Source: Heliopora coerulea
Lineage: Eukaryota; Cnidaria; Anthozoa; Scleralcyonacea; Helioporidae
Assembly (NCBI GenBank): GCA_030142905.1
Contig: JASJOG010000413.1
Span: 62,001 to 126,000, forward strand
DNA length: 64,000 nt
Direction of reading: 5' to 3'
In this document: positions 9,161-18,108 of the stretch, piece after piece
Layout: every line of letters begins with the position of its first letter
How positions within the stretch are numbered: position 1 is the stretch's first letter
Program-made: the position numbers and the translations under genes
The notes under the pieces: generated by a model
The model's database searches: none
What the model was told of the DNA's origin: nothing
Seen by the model: only the letters and a program-made list of their open reading frames with translations

Positions 9161-9688
9161 AAATAGTGAACATGTAGAAGTTCCTCTAATATCTTCAACA
9201 ACCGCAAACAGCGAATCTGGCGTGAATCATGAACCGCATAAAAAAGAAGAAATAATGAAAAAACGTGAAGAATTGATAAGATTGTCTGAAGATGGTGAAA
9301 TTAGTCAATCGGTGCAAAATTTGAAAAAAGCAAGTGATAAAGTTATATTAAAAATTCATGCTGAATATGAAGTAAAACAAGCGGAAAAAGCAAATGCATT
9401 TTTAACAGATTTACTAATTAGTAAATTTGCAGATTTATTAGGCGGATTAGACGCAATAGAAAGTAGTGAAGAATTGGAAAAAGAACTGGTTAAAGATAAA
9501 TTATTGATGTAAAATCTGTAGTTGAAAAATTAAGTCCATATTTACCATATCTTGGAATATTATCTGGTGGAGTTACAGTTGGAAAACATATTATTAAAAA
9601 ACAGAGCACAGCAACGACATGTGAAAAACCTACGGACCGCAAGCGGAATAAAAAAGACGATAATGAAGCATCAACAAGCCAAACATGA
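9153..9688 (+). pseudogene. Small charged helical protein, frameshifted
   Basis: Start ATG at 9153 in TAAATGAG, overlapping the ATPase stop. The first 119 codons encode a Lys/Glu-rich, coiled-coil-like protein (LIRLSEDGEISQSVQNLKKASDKV, VKQAEKANAFLTDLLISKFADLLGGLDAI) ending at a TAA at 9510-9512. The relative at 12739-13314 continues for about another 55 residues. Here the matching C-terminal region (a VVEKLSPY-type segment, then a hydrophobic GILSGGVTVGKH segment and a basic tail) is present in another frame to a TGA at 9686-9688, so a frameshift lies near 9503-9510. Function unknown. Its position directly after the ATPase in both copies suggests a structural or scaffold role. Confidence 0.65.
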
Positions 9689-9735
9689 ATAATTTTATAA
9701 TATATATTGTATTATAAAATTTATAAAATAATTTA
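9689..9735. terminator. A/T hairpin between convergent genes
   Basis: The 47-bp gap between two converging genes is pure A/T apart from one G. It holds a perfect 10-bp inverted repeat, ATTTTATAAT (9692-9701) and ATTATAAAAT (9711-9720), with a 9-bp loop. A bidirectional 3' end-forming or termination signal is plausible; AATAATT and ATAAAAT variants could also act as weak poly(A) signals. Confidence 0.4.
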
Positions 9736-10146
9736 TCACTCAAGAGTTGATTTTACAAACTCATTTACTTCTTCTTTAATTTCTTTATCATCTTTAATTT
9801 CATCTGTCATTTCTTTATCGTTTTTATCGTCTTTATCGTTTTTATCGTTTGTGTCTAAAGATTTGTTTAAAATTTCAGGGACCTCTTTAACAAGATTTGA
9901 TTCCTTTTCTTTTGCTTTTTGTTGAATACTTTTTATAACATTTCTACCAACTAATTTTAAATTTTCATCCATATTATCAAAAATAAATTGTTTTGCTGAA
10001 GCGGTTCCAAATTGAATATTACATTCAATATCATATGCTTGCCCTGCTCCTACTGAAAAACCAAACTTGAATGCTTTTTTCTTAAATATTTTATGATTTT
10101 TTTCAATAATTTTTTCATGTTTTAAAGTTGATTGTTTGTTCCCCAT
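9736..10146 (-). CDS. Putative N-myristoylated charged protein
   Basis: 136 residues starting MGNKQST at 10144-10146 (TAAATGGGG context). Gly2 with Ser6 fits the N-myristoylation consensus, a feature shared by many viral membrane-associated inner proteins. After a basic N-terminal third (KHEKIIEKNHKIFKKKAFKFGFS) comes a short hydrophobic/Gly segment, then a highly charged tail made of KNDKDDKNDKE-type repeats (matching the TCTTTATCGTTTTTATC repeats at about 9800-9860). It is convergent to the rightward cluster and is the last gene before the terminal repeats. No family is recognised. Role inferred: membrane or matrix association during assembly. Confidence 0.55.
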   Translation of the reverse strand: MGNKQSTLKHEKIIEKNHKIFKKKAFKFGFSVGAGQAYDIECNIQFGTASAKQFIFDNMDENLKLVGRNVIKSIQQKAKEKESNLVKEVPEILNKSLDTNDKNDKDDKNDKEMTDEIKDDKEIKEEVNEFVKSTLE

Positions 10147-10198
10147 TTATTTATATTTTTATTGAATTTATTTTATTTTCAAAATATGTAAATTTCCA

Positions 10199-11095
10199 AA
10201 CCAAATGTTGAGGGACTTTAGCAGCGACGCTGTCCCGCACATTCCATACATTCCAGATATCCCTAACAACGGAGCAAGCCGAAAATAGTTTTTTTGTTGA
10301 CATCGACCTGTTCAAGTTGTTAGGGAGATTGAGCATGTATGGAATGTTGAGGGTATTCCCCTGTGACACTTTGAAAAATTTTGACCCATTTTTAAAATGT
10401 GCTTAAATTCCCGGTAACGTTATCAAATTCCTGGAAGCGGCTGGAAATGGCGTCATTAGGAAAAAGGTAATTCCCCCGCCAGTCGTTGAGGGACTTTAGC
10501 AGCGACGCTGTCCCCCACATTCCATACATGCCTAATCTCCCTAACAACGGAGCAAACCGGAAATAGTTTTTTTGTTGACATCGAGTGAGGCTAGTTGTTA
10601 GGGAGATTGAGCATGTTTGGAATGTTTGGAATGTTTGGAATGTTAAGGGTAACCCCCCAAGACACTTTGAAACAGCTTTGCTGCTAAAGTTTTGATCCAT
10701 TTTTAAAATGTGTTGAAATTCTTTGTAACGTAATTAAATTCATGAAAGCGGCCGGAAGTTTTGGCAAGCATTTTGATAGCGTTGGTCGAGCTGTTTCAAC
10801 GAGTAAGGCATCTTCACAAATCAAATAACTTTTCACACAAAAGTTTCACAAATGTGAAGCGAAAATGTGAAACTTTTCACACAAAAGTTTCACAAATGTG
10901 AAGCTAAAATGTGAAGTTTTTGATTGGTTGAACTAATTTATGGTAACGTAATTAAATTCATGAAAGCGGCCGGAAGTTAAGTAAGCGAAACCGAAAGTAG
11001 CGCCGTCAATAAAACGGGTTTTCCCCCGCGACACTTTGAAAAATTTTGACCAAATTTGAAAATGTGTTGAAAACCTGTGACAGAATCCGGATATT
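10199..11095. repeat. Tandem subterminal/terminal repeats of VLE1
   Basis: Beyond the last gene, a unit of about 285 bp occurs twice (from about 10199 and about 10484), sharing GTTGAGGGACTTTAGCAGCG, a CCCTAACAACGGAGCAA segment with its inverted partner TTGTTAGGGAGATTGAGCATG, and GACACTTTGAAA...TTTTAAAATGTG. A third partial unit follows at about 10930-11095. The inner inverted segment (CTAACAAC/GTTGTTAG) could form a stem. These look like terminal or subterminal repeats of the element. The ORF-like stretches here are by-products of the repeat. Confidence 0.6.
10829..10917. repeat. Two 44-bp tandem repeats
   Basis: CTTTTCACACAAAAGTTTCA... occurs twice in succession with a 44-bp period (starts 10829 and 10873), differing at few positions. 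Each unit is itself partly palindromic (TTCACA...TGTGAA), like iterons. Confidence 0.7.
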
Positions 11096-11149
11096 ACAGA
11101 CTACTTATATCACCTCTCATTTTCCCTCCTGATAGAGAGAGTTTTTGTT

Positions 11150-11216
11150 AGACATCAGATTTCAATTCTTCTATGTCATTTTTTGTCTTATCTTCATAGC
11201 CGTAATATAAGCTCAT
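11150..11216 (-). pseudogene. Fibre gene N-terminal remnant
   Basis: Reverse-strand ATG at 11214-11216 followed by about 20 codons beginning MSLYYGYEDK, matching the MSLFYGYEK start of the intact fibre gene and the MSLYFGYENK start at 41919. The frame stops shortly after; the fibre stalk and head are absent. Confidence 0.6.
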
Positions 11217-11224
11217 TTTCTATG

Positions 11225-12255
11225 TTATATGATATATTTTGTTATCAAATACGCAGTTATACCTTTCATAGCGAAAGTTATCATTAAATCAGTGTTATGC
11301 TCATCATTATTAATAGGTACATCTTTAGCACTACGTTTATTATCATGATGACTTGTTGCTTTTTCTTCTTTTTTGACAACAGTGTTATTCAAAGTGTCTA
11401 AATGTGATGTTGGTTGATCTTTTTGATGAATTTTTTTAGGAGGTTCGTTTTTTATACCCACAAAATTAACATTAGGGTTAATACCAAATCTCATTTTTTT
11501 ACTAGCTATTTGTAATTTATTATTATATCGATCAATAGGATTCTTAAGAATAACCACACTGGAAGGTAGTAAACATAAAGATGGACTGACAGCAAGATTA
11601 AGAATAGCATTAGTGTCAGACACTGCCTTATTCATATTGTTTATCCAAATACTTGTATCATAATTAATAATACTATTTTTTACATTCCTATGAAACACAT
11701 TTTGTGTCTTTAATGATGATGCTCTATTTTCATAAATACTCTGTCTTGTTTTAGCTTGTGCTCCTAGTAAACTGTAAATATACGCTTCAATCGATTAAGT
11801 AGTTCAGTTCCTTTTGTGGTTAATCCATCTGAAATCGTTGGAATAAGTTTTTTTATAATCATTTTGAACATCACGAATGGAGCCTGGACCGGGTCCATAT
11901 ATTTTTTGATGTTTACTTAAGTCTACAACATCTTGTCCTTAATGCTCATTCTTATACCCAACCAATTCTTGCCATGTCGACTTGGGTGTGTGATCTTTTC
12001 GAAAATTAGCATTATATTTATTCATTAGTATATTTATTTTGCTTTCTGATAATGTTTTTAATTTTTGCATTATTCTTCTAACTGTGAAGTATAAATGAAA
12101 TCTCATAAGTGATGTTATCTGTTTTGGAACATTATCAGTGAAAGTCAAATGTTCTATAGATACACCTGAAGGATATGTTGCTATCCAAGTCCCAATAATT
12201 GACTGAAAATATGATTCTTTAAGATTCCACTTGGCGGTATTCTTGGTGGTTATAA
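11225..12255 (-). pseudogene. Decayed 438-residue protein homologue fused to membrane tail
   Basis: Pieces of the 438-residue protein in at least three frames. An open C-terminal segment lies at 11225-11698 (SIINYDTSIWINNMNKA, SPSLCLLPSSVVILKNPIDRYNNKL) and continues without a break into a His/Lys-rich linker and a C-terminal hydrophobic tail. A middle segment with QITSLMRFHLYFTVRRIM lies at 11939-12148, with remnants between. It shows that the tail separated in VLE1 (3198-3422) is part of the same protein here. The N-terminal half is lost at the deletion junction near 12250. Confidence 0.7.
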
Positions 12256-12699
12256 TGGAATGAAAATAAGAAATACATCAACGATCCTGATTTTATTGCT
12301 GTGGAGTTTGATCAAGATAATGTCGATAAAATACTTCACATTGTCCAAGTTATTTACAAAGGAACCAATAGTTTAATAGTATTAGATGACTGTGCGAGCA
12401 GTCAGGATGTTAAAAATAGAACAAGTGAGTTAGTTAAATTGGCTTTTTCAGCTAGACACTTTGGGTTATCCACAATAGTCGTTACCCAACAATTAAACAG
12501 TATATCTAAGCCTTATAGAGATAATGTGGCGAAAGTTGTCACTTTTTATAATCCAGATGAAGATGATATGAGTGTTATTTTCCGCAGGTACCTAGGTCAC
12601 AATTCCAAAAAAGAAAGAATCGACATGACTGAAAAGCTAAAGAACAGTACATAGACAACTCTTGAAATCAATTTACGCTATCCATTCGATTATAAATAA
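12250..12699 (+). pseudogene. Packaging ATPase fragment
   Basis: Begins inside the gene (WNENKK..., matching residue about 56 of the intact ATPase), so Walker A is missing. Walker B (SLIVLDDC), the NRTSELVKLAFSARH helix and the VVTQQ sensor are conserved. An in-frame TAG at 12652-12654 precedes the last 14 codons, which are recognisable up to a TAA at 12697-12699. Cannot be an active ATPase. Confidence 0.75.
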
Positions 12700-12738
12700 C
12701 TATTCCACAAAAATAAAATATTTGTTAATAAATATAGA

Positions 12739-13314
12739 ATGCCAAGACGCAAATATACAAAACCTGAAAATATTGATGATGTTACTGTGGAAATATCAAC
12801 TGCAGAAAATTCTTTGAATGAGGAATTGAATAATATATTCAGTGATAAAAAACCTGAAAAAGTTAAACCTGAAAATGTTGAACCACAAAACGATAACACT
12901 GATTTAGAAAAAAAGAGAGATGAACTTCTGAAATTAGCTGAAGATGGTGATTTAGATAAATCTGTCGCTTACATAGAAAAGGCTAGTCAAAAGGTCATCA
13001 ATAAGCTATACACTGAATATGAACGTAAACGAATGCAAAAAGCTAATGAGTTCCTAATTGATCTATTAGTAAGTAAATTTTCTAATACTTTAGGAGGTCT
13101 TGATGCTATTAAGTTTCCTGAGGAATTAACTAAAGATTTGAAAAAAGACGAACTGTTAAAAAGAGACGTTTATACATTAGTCGAAAAAACTAGCCCATTT
13201 ATCCCATTTTTGGGATTTCTATCAGGTGGAATCACTACCGCTAAGCACGTCTACGATCATAAAAACAAACAACAGGACGAAACCAGTAAAGAGGATGACT
13301 CTGATAAAATTTAA
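12739..13314 (+). CDS. Small charged helical protein, intact frame, homologue of the 9153 gene
   Basis: 191 residues and unbroken, unlike its VLE1 counterpart. N-terminus acidic/Pro-rich (EKVKPENVEPQND), then the conserved helical core (DELLKLAEDGDLDKSVAYIEKASQKVINKLYTEYERKRMQKANEFLIDLLVSKFSNTLGGLDAIKFPEEL, read in parts), a short hydrophobic stretch (PFIPFLGFLSGGITTAK) and a charged tail. Coiled coil likely. Function unknown. It follows the ATPase remnant, as in VLE1. Its context lacks TAAATG (ATATAGAATG). With the rest of VLE2 decayed, expression is doubtful. Confidence 0.55.
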   Translation: MPRRKYTKPENIDDVTVEISTAENSLNEELNNIFSDKKPEKVKPENVEPQNDNTDLEKKRDELLKLAEDGDLDKSVAYIEKASQKVINKLYTEYERKRMQKANEFLIDLLVSKFSNTLGGLDAIKFPEELTKDLKKDELLKRDVYTLVEKTSPFIPFLGFLSGGITTAKHVYDHKNKQQDETSKEDDSDKI

Positions 13315-13332
13315 TTTATTATGGTTTAACTT

Positions 13333-13478
13333 CATGGGGGTACCAGTGCATTATTAAACAAAAGTTGGAAAAAATGAGGTGTTTTCTCAAACTTGATGAA
13401 AACCATATTGGGGATAAATTTCTTCGGCCGTAAGTCGGTTTCCAAAGTCTGTGTAAAAAATTCGCTGGTACCCCCATG
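13333..13478. mobile_element. Short MITE-like element with CATGGGGGTACCAG termini
   Basis: About 146 bp with inverted ends CATGGGGGTACCAGTGCATT and, at the other side, the complement of CATGGGGGTACCAGCGAATT (18 of 20 matching). No coding capacity. Similar GG(T/A)ACCAGCGCATTTT motifs recur at 40380-40570 and 57360-57560, so it belongs to a dispersed family. Confidence 0.65.
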
Positions 13479-13493
13479 TTCTATACTACCATA

Positions 13494-15120
13494 CACGTAG
13501 GAAATTCATAACCATTTATTATGTTTGTAGTTAAGAATGTCGTTTGTCCCTCTCACTCCCTGGGATCAAACACAGACGATATCTGAACATATTATGAGGA
13601 ATTTCTTATACTTAGGCCTGAACGCTTTCTGATCGAAATATTTTTAATTAAAACACATATACATACGCAGATACATGCACTTACTAAAAACTTTAAAGAA
13701 AAACCAATGTTTCGGAGTTCAATCCTTCTATCAAAGCGTCTTTCTACAAAAAGGTAGAGACGTTTTATAGCTAAAATGTAATTACAGTATAATTACAAAG
13801 AAATCTCTCACATCGAAATCATTAGGTATAACTGTATTAATTCAGTATATAAACCCCAAATCCTTCCTTATTCGTTGGATTATTCTCATCATCCTTATCT
13901 ATAACCTTTACCTAGTCATCTTGAATTCCCATATGTCCATTACTAAAATAATTCTGAATACAAATATACTGTTACTATTACTAAATCTTTTCGTCAGTGA
14001 AGTGATAAGTTTAAAAATTTACATAAAAAGTAAAGTACTGAAAAGAAATCACATTAAGTCCTCTTGGAATAAATGAATCTCTGAATAAAAGTGTGCATAC
14101 TAATGCTAACAGGATACATCTCTCGATGTGTATATTATGGGATTCATGTGTACACATACGTACAAATACACATACACACACGCACACACACACATACACA
14201 CTTGCATATACATAGTGGCGTAAGAACAAACTTAATTTTAGGGAACTGAATTCAATACATAAATGTATCTATATATATTAAGTGCTATATATCAGGTACA
14301 TTGATTACCCTGGAAAAATGAGAAATTTTTAATGCACGTTTTTAGTCTTTATAGAAAAGAAAGTGTTTTCTGTACTGCTGATGTCATCGGTACTATAAGA
14401 TAGACATAAAGAAGTTTATTGATCTTATTGAACTTACATTTCTGAAACAAAGAGGGGATAATCACACCACAATCTTTGTTAATATGTGTAACCTCTGATA
14501 TAAACAAGTTAGTAATTTCGTAAATCTTTCCCCATTTTAGCTAAGTAGATTTTTTCATAACACCTAGCCCATCATAACACCTTCATTTAAATTGATGAGG
14601 CGACTGAAGGCTCCGTAACCTCCCCCCGCTTCCTAAACCTATGCAGGTATATAAACACATAGATGTACATGAGATTTCACTGTATTAACAGTCAAATTAT
14701 GGAACAGTCTTCCAACTGATATTAAGAATATAAATGTTTTAAATTCATTTAGGATATCTCTGAGACAATTCCTCATGGATTCTTGTAAATGTATTACATT
14801 TTAAATCATGATAATCCATTTTTAACATATTAAACAGGTGAATTAGCTGCGAGTTGCCACTAATTTAGGTTAAAAATTATCAAAAAAAAGTCTCAAGATC
14901 CTTGGGAAAATTATTGAAAATACGGATGATAATATCTCTTACTTTGTTGATGAAAAGGCGAAATATTAGGACTAAGTGAGGGTATGTTATCTCAGAGGGA
15001 ATCCTGCCGCACAAGGTGGTTTTGTAGACACTAAAGGCTTTTTGAAGGAAAACGGGCAGACGTTTCTGCAAAGAGGAATAACGTAGAAAAAAGTTTGTTT
15101 GACGTCATTTTAATAATACC
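13494..15120. repeat. Long inverted repeat LIR-A, left arm
   Basis: About 1.6 kb clearly similar to the reverse complement of 46930-48872. Shared landmarks include CTCTCACATCGAAATCATT, TTCGGAGTTCAATCCTTC, the CATACACAC tract, the GGTACTATAAGATAGACATAAAG block and the TTTGTTGATGAAAAGGCGAA block. On the minus strand near 14880-15071 the translation contains KAFSVYKTTLCG and FRLFINKVRDII, faintly like the coding part of a Penelope-type or other retroelement, but not enough to name it. A degenerate hammerhead-like core lies at 13701-13737 (minus strand). VLE2 lies just outside its left end. Confidence 0.7.
14156..14205. repeat. (CA)n-type microsatellite
   Basis: Imperfect CA/CATA dinucleotide run inside LIR-A; the inverted partner at about 48165-48200 is the complementary GTGTAT run. 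Confidence 0.85.
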
Positions 15121-15990
15121 AACCACTCGTTTTCAGACATGAAAGTTTATGCTACGATACCATATTCAGTGGGTCAATGATAGTAACAGGAGACAGGAAA
15201 ACGTCTCATTTCCAAACTTGGAACCATTCATCCCTTTGGTATTAATAAACGTAATTTTTCTGTTATTTATGAGGCCGTAGCAAGGTTCGAAAAAGTAGGG
15301 GGAAAGGACAGCTGTGGATCGTTAGTTCCTTCGGGCTCTTCAGATTTTTGAGCAGCAAATTCGACGGTAATCAGAAGTTGAATGGGTTGATTGTGGGCAA
15401 CAAATCTAAAGGAGCCATACACCAAATGACGGCCAGGAAATTTGGTGGCACAAAGTAAACTGTTGATCTCTTATGCCACTAGTAATATCTTTTCCATGTT
15501 CAAACAAAAAGGAAAGCCATAAATCCATACAAATCTTATTAAACCGATCCATAAACTGCACGGAAACGTGGTTTATTGCGTTGGAATCATAAATGTATTC
15601 AATAAGATACGTAATATTGTACTTTACAAATAAACAAATTTTTGAAGATTTGATCTCCTCCCTTGCCCCGTCTCATCTGCTACGGACGCGATTTTATCCC
15701 GCAAAAAGTTACTGTCTTTGTAAAGCATGGGCAGATAAAAACATTAGGTTTCCTACTTCATTTCTTCAATATTAGTTGTTTCTTTCGTTGGTAATTAAAA
15801 ATATTGCTTGCATTCTTTATTTCCTTCAATTTTCTTTAACCTTTGAAAGTGAGTATTTACTTGGGTAGACTGTCTCATTTTCCCTTCTTGTATGATCACT
15901 GACATTAAAAATAACCCATGACTTTCTATCATTTACACCTCATTACTTAGTTTGTTTGTAATAACAAAGCCTTCGTTAAAAACATCAGTA
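15121..15990. other. No recognisable feature
   Basis: No coding region, RNA gene or clear repeat that I can support. Short open frames here have no recognisable motifs. Confidence 0.5.
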
Positions 15991-15995
15991 GCGAG

Positions 15996-16100
15996 ATTAA
16001 CCCTTTTCCTGTCGAGATGTCTTCCCTTCACGAGTAAAATCGTCTGGCGTTGCCTGAGTAAAATTAAAAAGTCAATTACGGACGGGAAAGGGCTAAGCCA
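15996..16100. mobile_element. Small TTAA-flanked MITE-like sequence
   Basis: Ends TTAACCCTTTTCCTGTC and, inverted, TTAGCCCTTTCCCGTC enclose about 75 bp including CACGAGTAAAATCGTCTG. A divergent copy lies at about 54268-54365 (CATCTTTTCCTGTCC...GGACAGGAAAGAGCT, with TACGAGTGAAATCGTCTG inside). TTAA ends suggest a piggyBac-type family. Confidence 0.5.
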
Positions 16101-16660
16101 GCAAGTACGGCAAAGGCAAGTAGATTTATTTTAAGCATTTGAGTAGAATCACATTCCACTGATGCTGTTATGAATTGCTAACGTTGTTTTTAAACCTTTG
16201 AAACTGGTCGGTTGGTTGACTTTTTAATGATCGAAAACATTCTTCGTGCTATGAGTCAACGTACAAAAGTGAAATTGTGGAGATACTCGAGGAGATGCTC
16301 TCTACTATGTACTGTATAGAAGTAGGGCAGCGTTGAAATTAATTGAAAATTTCTCGTGCTGGAAAACAGTTTGCGTTGACGTTGCTATAATATTGGCTTA
16401 AACTCTCTTAGTCTCTGTGCTATTGATCCTCTAAAAGTTAGGCAGTTCCCTCACTGTTTTTTCTCTTTTAAACGATGGTCGTGCACTGCCTGTGGGGCAC
16501 TTTACTTTTATAACGCGAACAAGCTGGTTTACCGTTTCATTATATTGTTTAAGGTATCTTTAATCAAGGAAAATGAGCCTAATCGGTGCCATGTTCCTAT
16601 ATAAAACCGATATAACTAATCTTTTAGTGCCCGCACTGTTGTATCGGAAAATATTAAATG
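16101..16660. other. No recognisable gene
   Basis: Nothing coding. A short stretch near 16296-16340 (GTACTGTATAGAAGTAGGGCAG) recurs at about 54013-54040 (GTACTGTATGGAAGTAGGACAG), so part is dispersed repeat. Confidence 0.4.
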
Positions 16661-16670
16661 AGTCAGTGCC

Positions 16671-16735
16671 TAAGGGTCTGTTTATATGATCCCGATGAAC
16701 CGGGAGTCCAGGTATACCGGGATATCAACTTGCTA
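16671..16735 (+). repeat. Harbinger-like terminus facing right, next to TAA
   Basis: TAA followed by GGGTCTGTTTATATGATCCC and an ACCGGG...GGTATACCGGG palindromic block. The same sequence, inverted, ends at 39727 followed by TAA. Harbinger elements duplicate TWA targets, so this is a typical end of that superfamily. It could pair with 39727 or be a relic of a separate insertion. Confidence 0.55.
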
Positions 16736-16850
16736 ATCCCTCGTTCACCGCGCGTAGCGAGGGGCGAGGATAATAATTTTGACGTGTGTGGAGTCCTGTT
16801 ACACGCGTGGTTACTAGGGAGAAAAATTTTCGCTCTGTGTATGTATCTTT

Positions 16851-16856
<6 letters not shown>

Positions 16857-16890
<34 letters not shown>
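16857..16890. repeat. (TA)n microsatellite
   Basis: Pure alternating TA run directly before the hairpin at 16891. Other TA runs lie at 17074-17095, 18618-18637, 23072-23105, 29400-29441 and 60524-60543. Confidence 0.9.
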
Positions 16891-16893
<3 letters not shown>

Positions 16894-16995
16894 AAGTAAA
16901 ATAGACAAAATTTTTGCTGTCGCTACTCCTGATGATCGCCTGAGCGCGTGAAACTCAGAGTAGCGACAGCAAAAATTTTGTCTATTTTACTTCTT
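16891..16995. repeat. Perfect 38-bp inverted repeat with hammerhead-like loop
   Basis: Arms 16891-16928 and 16958-16995 are exact reverse complements. The 29-nt loop starts with CTGATGA (16929-16935), has a small CGC/GCG stem and contains GAAA (16950-16953), the order of hammerhead core elements. The residue expected to be U before the cleavage position is C, so it is probably an inactive derivative. Confidence 0.75.
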
Positions 16996-17097
16996 TATTC
17001 GCTCTACTGGTATGGTATTGAGCGCTCTTCATCTTCAAACCAACACTGCAACCTTTCTGGTCCTCACCTTTGGTATATATATATATATATATATGTA

Positions 17098-18054
17098 AGT
17101 AAATTTCATCTTACTAAGCGTAGATGTTTGTAAGCTTGGATATATGTATGATGAAAAGTTTGTTCTCAAGCTTTTATCTCAGAAAACTTCTGAGTTCCCC
17201 AACGGGAATCGAACCCGTGTCTCCCGATTGCCGGTACGGTTGTTTTGCCACTACACTATAGGGTCTCAGACGGCAAGCATGATGTTAATTAGAGACCTGG
17301 TTCGAAGTATTGATATGCCTCTTTCGTACTTGAAAGCTGAACATACCTGTAAATGTGATATTGTATGTAAGTAAATTTCATCTTACTAAGCGTAGATGTT
17401 TGTAAGCTTGGATATATGTATGATGAAAAGTTTGTTCTCAAGCTTTTATCTCAGAAAACTTCTGAGTTCCCCAACGGGAATCGAACCCGTGTCTCCCGAT
17501 TGCCGGTACGGTTGTTTTGCCACTACACTATAGGGTCTCAGACGGCAAGCATGATGTTAATTAGAGACCTGGTTCGAAGTATTGATATGCCTCTTTCGTA
17601 CTTGAAAGCTGAACATACCTGTAAATGTGATATTGTATGTAAGTAAATTTCATCTTACTAAGCGTAGATGTTTGTAAGCTTGGATATATGTATGATGAAA
17701 AGTTTGTTCTCAAGCTTTTATCTCAGAAAACTTCTGAGTTCCCCAACGGGAATCGAACCCGTGTCTCCCGATTGCCGGTACGGTTGTTTTGCCACTACAC
17801 TATAGGGTCTCAGACGGCAAGCATGATGTTAATTAGAGACCTGGTTCGAAGTATTGATATGCCTCTTTCGTACTTGAAAGCTGAACATACCTGTAAATGT
17901 GATATTGTATGTAAGTAAATTTCATCTTACTAAGCGTAGATGTTTGTAAGCTTGGATATATGTATGATGAAAAGTTTGTTCTCAAGCTTTTATCTCAGAA
18001 AACTTCTGAGTTCCCCAACGGGAATCGAACCCGTGTCTCCCGATTGCCGGTACG
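17098..18054 (-). repeat. Tandem array of 272-bp tRNA-like units, minus orientation (3.5 copies)
   Basis: Three identical-looking 272-bp units and a truncated fourth. Each contains a tRNA-like head on the minus strand (17192-17267, 17464-17539, 17736-17811, truncated 18008-18054) and a 3' hairpin CTCAGAAGTTTTCTGAG. The frames reading SEFPNGNRTRVSRLPV across each unit are antisense artefacts. Confidence 0.85.
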
Positions 18055-18108
18055 AAATTTATGTATGAAATTTACTTACATGAAATTTACTTATTTATTT
18101 CATACTTA

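Larger units (their letters stand above)
1..11095. mobile_element. Polinton/Maverick-like endogenous virus-like element, left end outside window (VLE1)
   Basis: A compact AT-rich block of about ten closely spaced intronless genes in two divergent clusters, with a convergent gene at the right. Diagnostic genes are a retroviral-type integrase ending in a chromodomain and an A32-like packaging ATPase directly after a probable capsid gene, the combination known from Polintons/adintovirus-like elements. No protein-primed DNA polymerase B or protease is visible; these may lie left of base 1 or be absent. Repeats at 10199-11095 probably mark the right end. At least three lesions (integrase stop codon, frameshift near 9505, split near 3415) show that the copy is degraded. 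Confidence 0.8.
11096..13316. mobile_element. Internally deleted, decayed relative of VLE1 (VLE2)
   Basis: Gene order from left: fibre N-terminus (-), 438-residue homologue with tail (-), then directly an ATPase C-terminal part (+) and the small helical protein (+). Integrase, acidic membrane protein and capsid gene are missing, so the 438-homologue is joined near 12250 to the middle of the ATPase. The structure is that of a large internal deletion. Confidence 0.75.

Noticed and set aside
10151..10700. Two minus frames of 72 and 102 codons with FQTFQTFQTC
   Set aside because: They arise from the tandem terminal repeat and share reading frames only because the units repeat.
16658..16951. Frames through (TA)n tracts (YIYIYIYI)
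   Set aside because: Microsatellite translations without other evidence; the same applies at 22995-23183, 29272-29517 and 61110-61352.
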